From Muribaculaceae bacterium (GTDB lineage: Bacteria > Bacteroidota > Bacteroidia > Bacteroidales > Muribaculaceae): a DNA stretch of 5,952 bases. Location of the stretch: the NCBI GenBank assembly GCA_902836725.1, contig CADFRV010000163.1:1-5952 (forward strand), given 5' to 3'. Positions 1-5,952 of this stretch are shown here, piece after piece; the first letter of the stretch is position 1, and each line of letters starts with the position of its first letter. Below the pieces are notes generated by a model. That model was not told the DNA's origin. It did no database searches and worked only from the letters and a program-made list of their open reading frames with translations. A program made the translations under genes and the position numbers.

Positions 1-121
1 CAAGCGCATCGCGCCCGTTGTTGACCGTGACAGGCTCATACCCTTTCGCACGAAGGAACAATATGTGGGGCTTGAGAAGGTCTATTTCGTCATCAGCCCA
101 TAATATGGAGTATTCGCTCAT
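1..121 (-). CDS. porX: PorX-like response regulator, N-terminal fragment (partial, runs off left edge)
   Basis: Only the first 40 codons are in the window, read leftward from an ATG at 121-119. The peptide opens [20 protein letters not shown] and continues to NNGRDAL. This is the first beta-strand, acidic pocket (D10, D11, E12) and first helix of a CheY-like receiver domain. The [13 protein letters not shown] wording is what I recognise from PorX of Bacteroidota, a receiver plus PglZ-domain regulator that works with the kinase PorY and controls type IX secretion. The phospho-acceptor aspartate (expected near residue 55) and the PglZ domain lie outside the window, so the PorX call rests on the N-terminus and on the porW gene immediately upstream. 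The 34-bp gap from porW has no terminator-like hairpin, so co-transcription is likely. No Shine-Dalgarno sequence is evident, as is usual in this phylum. A different receiver-domain regulator is the main alternative. Confidence 0.8.
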   Translation of the reverse strand, partial: MSEYSILWADDEIDLLKPHILFLRAKGYEPVTVNNGRDAL

Positions 122-155
122 ATGCAGTTACTTAATAAAATCAGACACCCGGATG

Positions 156-3100
156 TCATTCAAGCAGCGGATCGTCGCCTTCCGATCCGTCCGGATATTC
201 CGGCAACGACGGAGCGGGAGTCTTCGGTGTCTCTTTCTTCTTGTTCTGTGCCGGTGCCTCAGGCTTAGGTTTCTGAGTAGCGGGAGCGGCAGGTTTCTGC
301 TCCTCAGGCTTGGAAGCGGGCTGTGCAGGTTCAGGTGTCTTTACCTGTTCCGGCTTATTCACCGGTTCAGGTGTATTCACAGGCTCCTGACGTGCAGGTT
401 CCTCCTTCGCAGGCTCCTCTTTTGCGGGTTCAGGAGCCGGGGCGGCCTGTTCCGGTGTTTCCGGTGTAGCTTCCTCTTCGGCGTTCTTTGCCTCTTCTGA
501 AGTTTCCTCCTCCTGCGCGGCCTGTTCCTCTGCCTCCAGGTGAGCTTCAGGCGCGGCGGGGGCTGCCTCCTGATTTTCCACAGAAGGTTCGGCAGGCTGT
601 TTATCAGGCGTCTCTTCATCAACGGCTTCATTTTCTCCGGAAGTCTCAGCAGGAGTTTCCTCCTCATCAGGAATCCCTTCGGAGGGACCGAACAGATCAG
701 GCGGAAGCACAGCTTCCTCCGTATCGCGGTATGTCTTGTCCTGCATGTATTTGAAATAATCGTCGAAAGACCGGCCGCTCTTGATAAGAGTGTCGAAGTT
801 TGCCGCTGATATCACCACGGGACGCACCTCCGGGGGGAGGGTAAAGGTCTTCGACTGTGCCATCACCTGCCGGTAGTGGTTTATTTCATTCAGATTGGTG
901 AAACCTTTTATTATCAGCAGTCCGAGGCGGCCGAAATTCATCTGCTCGAGATCAAAGTCTTTCACAACAAACGATGTGAAGTTATGGCGCGCCACGTCAT
1001 AGAGAAGCCCGTTCTGTGCTATGCGGTCTGTGGGGAACAGGAGCACGAGGTACTGTTCGCTGTCGGGACTTAGCTCGAACTCCAGTTCACCATCCTGTGC
1101 TGTGGCGGTGGAGTCGTTGCTGAGCCTTATGTCCCAGAGCATACCACGCATATTGCCACCCTCGCTTGAAGACAGCTCGCGTCCCTGCGCCAGCCCCTTA
1201 AGGTATGAGGAGGCATAGGGGGTAAGATCTGTGTCGGGATAGCGTTCGAGCAGCTCCATGAGCGTTGACTTGAACTTGTCCTGGTTCTTTTCCGTGACAT
1301 ATGCGAGTGCCTCGAGGAACATGAACTTCGGCATAAGCCGTGTCAGCGGATAATCAGACCGCACGGTCTCGTATATCCCGTGCACCTGCCGGTTCTCATT
1401 GTTCATATACGCCTCAAGCGCCTGCTCGTAAAGGTTGTTCTCCTCCTGGAGCATGCGGCGCAATGTGCCCACGTAATCGGGATCGCGCATTGCCATGCCG
1501 TATTTTGAATCTGGGAACTCGGTGAGCATCAGCTGCCTGTAGCGTTCGGCCTTCGACACCTCTCCCGCACGCATGAACATAAGATACAGGTTGTAATATG
1601 TATCCAGACGGTATATATTGTCGGGATAACGGCTGAGAAGCGACTCAAACTCGGTTTCGGCAGCGTTGAAGTCCTCCAGTTTATCCTTGAGGATAACACC
1701 CATATTATAAAGTCCCTCCTGGATAACGTCGTTGGCCGTCTGCTTGTCCTCGTCGGTAGAGGGGATCTGTTTCAGGTAATATTCCGGAAAATGGGGATCG
1801 TTCTCTTTTTCAAGCTCAGCGGCATCGGCGGCAGGAACTGAATCGTTTTCGGCGATGGCACCCTCCTCGCCGGCCTCATCCTGATTGCCGGTACCGAAAT
1901 CGTTGAAATTGAACGACGACTTGTTGCGGCGGCGCCAGTCATCCTCCAGGTTTCGGTTACCCCACTTTCTCTGGAATTCAGTGCGGCCTGCGTTTTTTGT
2001 GGCTGTATTGTAGAAATACCAGGAATCGTCGCCATTGTTCATAGCGAAAGTCTGTGGAGCCTGCGAGGCGCCCGACATATTGCCTGCGGCATCCTCGCGG
2101 TTTGCAAGGAACTCCTCGCGGGCCGCGGCGTCGGCCTCCTCCTTCTCTTTCTTTTTAAGCTCGTCGATAATGCGGTTCACCACCTCAAGCTGCTCTTCGG
2201 GGCTCATGGCCGCAAGACGCAGAAGCGAATCCTGAAGCTCCACATTCTGGGAGTACACCACCAGTTCGTCAAGCAGGTCGGAACGTTTTTTCAACGCCCT
2301 GTAGTCCGGATAAGTCTCAGGTATCACCGGCACAGCCTCGGCATAGCATGGCTGCGCTTTGGAATATTTACGCAAATCGTAGTAAAGACCGCCGAGTGTC
2401 AGATTCGCTATAGCCTTGTCTATGCCGCTGCGGGTGGAATTCTCCACTGCCAGCTCGTAATTGGCGATAGCGTTGGCGGTATCGCGCGCCGACATGTAAA
2501 GGTTGCCTATGGCGTAATATATCTGGTCGAGGTACTCCTTGTTGCGGTCATATCTCACCATGCGTTTAAGAGCCTTTACCTCCGGCTGGATATCTTTCCC
2601 GGTAAAGACTTCGCTCTGTTTTATACGTGCGTTGAATTTGGTGCGGTACGACACCGACGAGTTGGAACCGGCCTTCCTGTATGCCTGGTATGCCCCCTCC
2701 TTGTTGCCTATATGTGTATATACCTGCCCCAAAAGGAAATACAACCGCGTTTTCTGGGCGCCTTTCGTAAGTTTTATCCCTTCGAGCAACGGTGCCACCG
2801 CCTTTTCATACTCCTTTGATCTTACAAGAAAATCGGCCTGGGTGGTATAATACAACTGTTTTATCGTCTTGTTGGTCAGTTCGTCAGGCTTTATGCGGGT
2901 AAGTATCGTCTCAGCCTCGAAAAGCCAGTCGAGAGCACAATAACAGCGCGCTTCCCACAGCTTGGCCTCGGTCACAGTGGCCGGAAGCCATGAGAAATGC
3001 TTGGAAATATAGAAGAATGTGGCTGCCGATCCGAGGAAATCGCCGTTCATATACTGGCTGCGCCCCATCATCATCCACGAGTTATGGAGAAACGGATTAT

Positions 3101-3497
3101 ATTCCTCACGCTTCATCCACTCCTTGTAGGCAGGATCAGAACTGCGTCCGGCCTTTTTTTTCGGCTTTTTCTTTATGGCACGCAGCTGTATGGCCTTCTG
3201 CGCCTTCTCGATGGAGCGGTCGAAATTGCCCGATGGCTGAGGCGCCTTCTCGTCGGCTTTCGCAGCCGCCGGATGTATGAACATCGTGCGCGAATAATCG
3301 TCCTCATACCCCTCCTCCATATCCTTTAGCGTCTCCTTATAATGCTGGTCGCCATTGAAGTGTATGTTGTAACGGGTGATAAACGCCTGATAGTTACGGG
3401 TAGCGGCATTGTTTTTTTTCGGCGAACACGACGCAGCTACCAGCACCATAAGCACCGGCAGCAGCATAACCGCGCAGATATGTAAATATCTCTTCAA
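156..3497 (-). CDS. porW: PorW/SprE, TPR-repeat lipoprotein of the type IX secretion system
   Basis: This 1113-residue protein is a lipoprotein of the T9SS, the Bacteroidota machine that exports surface proteins. In Porphyromonas, PorW is reported to link the periplasmic PorK/PorN ring to the outer-membrane Sov translocon; in Flavobacterium the homologue SprE is needed for gliding. Residues 1-23 form a lipoprotein signal peptide (KR, then a hydrophobic stretch) ending in a lipobox-like AAS before Cys24. TPR-like helical repeats follow at about 135-280, 320-395 and 590-770. A family-typical segment at 493-526 contains EFQRKWGNRNLEDDW. A compact alpha/beta domain lies at about 812-921. Residues 944-1091 are a disordered Pro/Glu/Ala/Lys tail, capped by an acidic tip ending GSEGDDPLLE. 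The start is a TTG at 3497-3495: an in-frame TAA lies two codons upstream, and the next ATG (codon 11) would lose the basic n-region of the signal peptide. It heads a probable operon with porX. Confidence 0.9.
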   Translation of the reverse strand: MKRYLHICAVMLLPVLMVLVAASCSPKKNNAATRNYQAFITRYNIHFNGDQHYKETLKDMEEGYEDDYSRTMFIHPAAAKADEKAPQPSGNFDRSIEKAQKAIQLRAIKKKPKKKAGRSSDPAYKEWMKREEYNPFLHNSWMMMGRSQYMNGDFLGSAATFFYISKHFSWLPATVTEAKLWEARCYCALDWLFEAETILTRIKPDELTNKTIKQLYYTTQADFLVRSKEYEKAVAPLLEGIKLTKGAQKTRLYFLLGQVYTHIGNKEGAYQAYRKAGSNSSVSYRTKFNARIKQSEVFTGKDIQPEVKALKRMVRYDRNKEYLDQIYYAIGNLYMSARDTANAIANYELAVENSTRSGIDKAIANLTLGGLYYDLRKYSKAQPCYAEAVPVIPETYPDYRALKKRSDLLDELVVYSQNVELQDSLLRLAAMSPEEQLEVVNRIIDELKKKEKEEADAAAREEFLANREDAAGNMSGASQAPQTFAMNNGDDSWYFYNTATKNAGRTEFQRKWGNRNLEDDWRRRNKSSFNFNDFGTGNQDEAGEEGAIAENDSVPAADAAELEKENDPHFPEYYLKQIPSTDEDKQTANDVIQEGLYNMGVILKDKLEDFNAAETEFESLLSRYPDNIYRLDTYYNLYLMFMRAGEVSKAERYRQLMLTEFPDSKYGMAMRDPDYVGTLRRMLQEENNLYEQALEAYMNNENRQVHGIYETVRSDYPLTRLMPKFMFLEALAYVTEKNQDKFKSTLMELLERYPDTDLTPYASSYLKGLAQGRELSSSEGGNMRGMLWDIRLSNDSTATAQDGELEFELSPDSEQYLVLLFPTDRIAQNGLLYDVARHNFTSFVVKDFDLEQMNFGRLGLLIIKGFTNLNEINHYRQVMAQSKTFTLPPEVRPVVISAANFDTLIKSGRSFDDYFKYMQDKTYRDTEEAVLPPDLFGPSEGIPDEEETPAETSGENEAVDEETPDKQPAEPSVENQEAAPAAPEAHLEAEEQAAQEEETSEEAKNAEEEATPETPEQAAPAPEPAKEEPAKEEPARQEPVNTPEPVNKPEQVKTPEPAQPASKPEEQKPAAPATQKPKPEAPAQNKKKETPKTPAPSLPEYPDGSEGDDPLLE
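315..428 (-). repeat. Short in-frame tandem repeats in the porW tail
   Basis: Two kinds of degenerate tandem repeat lie end to end within the coding sequence. At 384-428 there are three 15-bp units encoding PAKEE, PAKEE and PARQE (residues 1024-1038). At 315-386 there are four 18-bp units encoding EPVNTP, EPVNKP, EQVKTP and EPAQPA (residues 1038-1061). All units are multiples of three, so gain or loss of a unit would change tail length without breaking the frame. They form the core of a larger low-complexity stretch spanning 225-668. The pattern suggests growth by replication slippage of a flexible linker; this is inference from the repeat structure. Confidence 0.8.
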
Positions 3498-3509
3498 ACC
3501 TTATTTCTA

Positions 3510-3524
3510 ACGCTTTTGCAGCGT
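3510..3524 (-). other. Small hairpin in the porW leader
   Basis: In the porW-sense RNA the sequence ACGCT-GCAAA-AGCGT can form a perfect 5-bp stem with a 5-nt loop, ending 12 nt before the TTG start codon. It may help expose or shield the start region. It is short enough to be chance, and no U-run follows it in either direction that would make it a convincing terminator. Confidence 0.25.
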
Positions 3525-3538
3525 GTTTTATTGCCTTG

Positions 3539-3546
3539 AAAAGGTA
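3539..3546 (-). promoter_or_regulatory. Possible -7 element for porW
   Basis: On the minus strand this reads TACCTTTT, matching the Bacteroidota -7 consensus TAnnTTTG at every defined position except the last. It would put the transcription start roughly at 3530 and give a leader of about 35 nt before the porW start. No good TTTG-type -33 element sits at the usual distance upstream, so this is a weak prediction. Confidence 0.3.
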
Positions 3547-3615
3547 CGAACCGAAACCGGGTATGAAGTTACATCTTTTTTTGCACAACACACCTGTTAT
3601 ACCAATAAAAATTTC

Positions 3616-3623
3616 TATTTTTG
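3616..3623 (+). promoter_or_regulatory. Predicted -7 element for pepT-miaA
   Basis: TATTTTTG is an exact match to the Bacteroidota -7 consensus TAnnTTTG. The upstream TTTG at 3580-3583 is too far away (32 bp) for a normal -33 box; TGTT at 3595-3598 is nearer the expected spacing but a poor match. Transcription would begin near 3630, giving a leader of about 95 nt that contains the hairpin at 3656-3687. The surrounding AT-rich stretch (3601-3622) in otherwise GC-balanced DNA supports a promoter here. Confidence 0.5.
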
Positions 3624-3655
3624 TGAGACGCGAACAAACCGCTGTCCGCCTCAAA

Positions 3656-3687
3656 GCATTAATTTACTGACACAGGTGGATTAATGC
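3656..3687 (+). promoter_or_regulatory. Long inverted repeat / RNA hairpin in the pepT leader
   Basis: GCATTAAT (3656-3663) and ATTAATGC (3680-3687) are perfect 8-bp inverted arms. In plus-strand RNA the stem extends inward by U-G, U-G, A-U, C-G and U-G pairs to 13 bp (3656-3668 with 3675-3687), closing on the loop GACACA. The three wobble pairs work only in the pepT-sense transcript; on the other strand they become A-C mismatches. This favours an RNA role over a pure DNA operator, although the 8-bp palindromic arms could also bind a dimeric regulator. No U-run follows, so it is not a typical terminator. It ends 38 bp before the pepT ATG. Its function is unknown; leader stability or translational control are possibilities. 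Confidence 0.55.
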
Positions 3688-3725
3688 ACATACGATAGCC
3701 TCAACAATCAATAAACTTACAGAAT

Positions 3726-4949
3726 ATGACAGGATTAATCGACAGATTTCTGAAATATGTGAAATTCGACACCCAGAGCGACGAGACCACCAATCTCACT
3801 CCGTCGACACCCGGCCAATTCGAATTCGCAAAATTTCTCAAACGAGAACTTGAGAGCCTCGGTCTGGAGGAGATAACACTCGACGAAAACGGATACCTCA
3901 TGGCCTCCCTTCCGGCCAACACACAGCGCGATGTCCCCACCGTGGGTTTCATCGCCCATCTGGACACATCTCCCGACATGTCCGGAAAAAATGTGAATCC
4001 GCGCATAGTGAAGGACTACGACGGTGGCGACATCACACTCAATCCCGCCCAGAATATCGTGCTCAGCCCCTCGGAGTTCCCCGAACTGCTCCATTACAAG
4101 GGGCAGGATCTGATCGTGACAGACGGCACCACACTTCTCGGAGCCGATGACAAAGCCGGCATCGCCGAGATAGTAGGCGCGGTGGAATACCTCAAGAACC
4201 ACCCGGAGATAGAGCATGGGAAAATACGCATCGCTTTCAATCCAGACGAGGAAATCGGTCTGGGGGCGCATAAATTCAACGTGGAGGAGTTCGGAGCCGA
4301 CTGGGCATACACAATGGACGGCGGCGAGATAGGCGAACTGGAGTACGAGAATTTCAACGCAGCCGTGGCTAACGTCACATTCAAAGGGCGCAACGTACAT
4401 CCGGGATACGCCAAGCACAAGATGCTCAACTCCATACGCATGGCCAACCAGTTCATACTCATGTTGCCGCGCTGGGAAACTCCCGAGCATACCGAAGGCT
4501 ACGAGGGCTTCTACCACCTGGTGCACATCGACGGCTCGGTGGAAAGCACCACCCTCACATACATAATCCGCGACCACGACCGCGACCGCTTCGAGCGCCG
4601 CAAAAAGGAGCTCGAACACCTCGTGCGAAAAACCAACAACGAGTTCCCCGGCTGCTGCAGCATCGAGATCAAGGACCAGTACTACAACATGCGCGAGAAG
4701 ATAGAACCGGTCAAATATATCATCGACATCGCCGAGGAAGCCATGCGTCTGGCCGACGTAACCCCTGTGGTGGTGCCTATCCGCGGAGGCACAGACGGCG
4801 CACAGCTCTCCTTCAAGGGTCTCCCCTGCCCGAATATCTTCGCCGGCGGTCTCAATTTCCACGGCCGATATGAATTCGTGCCGGTCCAGTCAATGGAAAA
4901 GGCTGAAAAAGTTATCGTAGAGATAGCGAAACTTGTGGCACGGTCTTGA
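3726..4949 (+). CDS. pepT: Peptidase T (tripeptide aminopeptidase, M20B family)
   Basis: PepT is a cytoplasmic dizinc aminopeptidase that removes the N-terminal residue from tripeptides, a late step in peptide breakdown. The 407-residue length is essentially that of the E. coli enzyme. All metal and catalytic positions are visible: H78 and D80 in AHLDTS, bridging D141 in GADDKAG, general base E175 and zinc ligand E176 in FNPDEEIG, D198 in TMDGGE, and H379 in GLNFHGRYE. The dimerisation/lid domain lies at about 210-325, with [10 protein letters not shown] at its start, and [10 protein letters not shown] at 353-362 is the usual substrate-contact loop. The ATG at 3726 begins the protein exactly where family members start; no clear Shine-Dalgarno sequence precedes it. 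The gene is divergent from porW, and its stop codon overlaps the proposed start of miaA, so the two are probably translated from one mRNA. The protein is complete, with no frameshift. Confidence 0.96.
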   Translation: MTGLIDRFLKYVKFDTQSDETTNLTPSTPGQFEFAKFLKRELESLGLEEITLDENGYLMASLPANTQRDVPTVGFIAHLDTSPDMSGKNVNPRIVKDYDGGDITLNPAQNIVLSPSEFPELLHYKGQDLIVTDGTTLLGADDKAGIAEIVGAVEYLKNHPEIEHGKIRIAFNPDEEIGLGAHKFNVEEFGADWAYTMDGGEIGELEYENFNAAVANVTFKGRNVHPGYAKHKMLNSIRMANQFILMLPRWETPEHTEGYEGFYHLVHIDGSVESTTLTYIIRDHDRDRFERRKKELEHLVRKTNNEFPGCCSIEIKDQYYNMREKIEPVKYIIDIAEEAMRLADVTPVVVPIRGGTDGAQLSFKGLPCPNIFAGGLNFHGRYEFVPVQSMEKAEKVIVEIAKLVARS

Positions 4950-5917
4950 AAACAGATTGCGTGACTGAAATAAGCATAGATCCATCCCGCAGCGACGGCC
5001 CGGCAAAGACCCTTGTGGTCATCACCGGGCCGACAGCCTCGGGCAAAACAGTACTCGCCATCGAGACAGCACGGCGCCTCGGCGCTGAAATTGTCTCGGC
5101 GGATTCCCGCCAGATGTTCCGGGGACTCCCCATAGGCACCGCAGCTCCCTCGGAGGAGGAACTTGCGGCAATACCGCATCATTTCATCGGCAACCTCGAT
5201 GTGACTGAATATTACAGCGCCGCATGTTTCGAAGAGGAAGCCATCGCACTGCTTGCCCGGCTATTCAGCCACAGCGACTATGCCGTGATGTGCGGTGGAT
5301 CGATGATGTATGTCGATGCTGTTACACGCGGCATCGATTCCCTCCCGACCATCTCTCCCCGAACAAGGGAAGCCGCATACAGCCTACTAGAACATGAGGG
5401 GATAGAAGCCGTGAGGAGACGCCTCGCCGAACTTGATCCGGAATATCTCGCCACGGCGGATCCCGACAACCACAAGCGCCTGGTACATGCCCTGGAAATA
5501 TGCATGGAAAGCGGAGTGCCATACTCTTCGCTCCGCACGGGACAGACTAAACCCAGGCCGTTCCGTATCATTAAATTCGCCATAGATCTCCCACGCGAGA
5601 TCCTTTTCAACCGTATCAACAGCCGTGTAGACCACATGATACAGTCGGGTCTGGTGGAAGAGGCACGCGGCATGCTGCCCTACCGCCATCTCAACGCCCT
5701 GAACACCGTAGGATACAAGGAGATGTTCGCCTATCTGGACGGTGTATGGGATCTCGAGACCGCAACCGCGCGTATGGCGAAAAACACCCGTGTGTATGCA
5801 AAAAAACAGCTTACATGGCTCAAACGCGACAACAGCGTGATATGGCTCGACGGCACCAAAGACACTGACGAAATGGCCGTGCAACTTATTTCACTCCTAC
5901 CCACCACCCGACAATAG
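4946..5917 (+). CDS. miaA: tRNA dimethylallyltransferase MiaA
   Basis: MiaA transfers a dimethylallyl group from DMAPP to N6 of A37 in tRNAs that read UNN codons, the first step of i6A/ms2i6A synthesis, which stabilises codon pairing. With the TTG start the protein has 323 residues, normal for the family. The P-loop GPTASGKT is at 28-35, the substrate-binding [16 protein letters not shown] at 51-66, GGSMMY at 117-122 (GGTGLY in E. coli-type enzymes), [14 protein letters not shown] at 172-185, NTVGYKEM at 253-260, and the tRNA-contacting [16 protein letters not shown] near 280-295. The start is uncertain: TTG at 4946 gives a 4-bp overlap (TTGA) with the pepT stop, while GTG at 4961 would remove five residues and leave an 11-bp gap. 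No ATG lies upstream of the P-loop. Either start implies tight coupling to pepT. It has no functional link to peptide breakdown that I know of. Confidence 0.96.
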   Translation: MKTDCVTEISIDPSRSDGPAKTLVVITGPTASGKTVLAIETARRLGAEIVSADSRQMFRGLPIGTAAPSEEELAAIPHHFIGNLDVTEYYSAACFEEEAIALLARLFSHSDYAVMCGGSMMYVDAVTRGIDSLPTISPRTREAAYSLLEHEGIEAVRRRLAELDPEYLATADPDNHKRLVHALEICMESGVPYSSLRTGQTKPRPFRIIKFAIDLPREILFNRINSRVDHMIQSGLVEEARGMLPYRHLNALNTVGYKEMFAYLDGVWDLETATARMAKNTRVYAKKQLTWLKRDNSVIWLDGTKDTDEMAVQLISLLPTTRQ

Positions 5918-5940
5918 TCCCACATCACCCCGATTTCAAT

Positions 5941-5952
5941 ATGGCAAACAGA
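5941..5952 (+). CDS. Possible start of the next gene (4 codons only)
   Basis: An ATG 23 bp after the miaA stop is followed by three open codons (MANR) before the window ends. The spacing and orientation suit a further gene in the pepT-miaA transcript, and no terminator-like hairpin lies between. Four codons cannot identify a product, and this may not be a gene. Confidence 0.35.

Noticed and set aside
122..155. Search for a promoter or terminator between porW and porX
   Set aside because: The 34 bp show no inverted repeat and no TAnnTTTG element, which fits an operon junction.
315..428. Repeats considered as a CRISPR array or a DNA-level repeat element
   Set aside because: The units are contiguous, degenerate and in frame with porW; there are no spacers and no conserved repeat of CRISPR length.
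18..500. A 160-codon plus-strand frame rich in Arg, Leu, Phe and Cys over the porX-porW end
   Set aside because: It crosses two well-supported minus-strand genes, and its composition is the mirror of the repetitive Glu/Pro/Ala tail of porW.
3510..3524. Hairpin considered as a transcription terminator, with TTTTATT following on the plus strand
   Set aside because: The stem is only 5 bp, and no plus-strand gene ends there; both flanking genes begin in this region.
3735..4862. A 375-codon open frame on the minus strand, antisense to nearly all of pepT
   Set aside because: The plus strand encodes a complete, motif-perfect peptidase T. The antisense product is rich in Val, His, Cys and Glu with no recognisable domain, as expected of a mirror frame opened by codon bias.
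5387..5884. Antisense open frames of 131-165 codons across miaA
   Set aside because: They overlap an intact miaA, have no recognisable domains or start context, and look like by-products of its composition.

Overview
The window looks like chromosomal DNA from a Bacteroidales-type Bacteroidota bacterium. Three things point there: two neighbouring genes of the type IX secretion system (T9SS), which is confined to that phylum; a TAnnTTTG-type promoter element; and start regions without clear Shine-Dalgarno sequences. The coding DNA is moderately GC-rich for the group. A Muribaculaceae-like gut lineage would fit, but this is inferred from general impression only.

The layout is two divergent gene blocks around a 228-bp intergenic region. 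To the left, on the minus strand, a very long lipoprotein gene (porW/sprE, 1113 codons) is followed after 34 bp by the start of a response-regulator gene that closely resembles porX and runs off the left edge. PorW is a structural T9SS lipoprotein. PorX is the response regulator (receiver plus PglZ domain) that controls T9SS genes and function. Their spacing suggests one transcript, so a component of the machine may be co-expressed with its regulator.

To the right, on the plus strand, pepT (peptidase T, a dizinc M20 tripeptidase) overlaps by 4 bp with miaA (tRNA dimethylallyltransferase). A possible next gene begins 12 bp before the right edge. Both are housekeeping genes with all expected catalytic motifs present.

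The intergenic region (3498-3725) carries a perfect TATTTTTG promoter element facing pepT, a weaker element facing porW, and a strong inverted repeat 38 bp upstream of pepT. In the pepT-sense RNA this repeat can form a 13-bp stem with a 6-nt loop. There are no RNA genes, insertion sequences, CRISPR arrays or signs of recent transfer. I do not see a wholly new system. The most interesting points are the porW-porX linkage, the long repetitive Pro/Glu/Ala/Lys tail of PorW, two A8 tracts early in porW, and the pepT leader hairpin.
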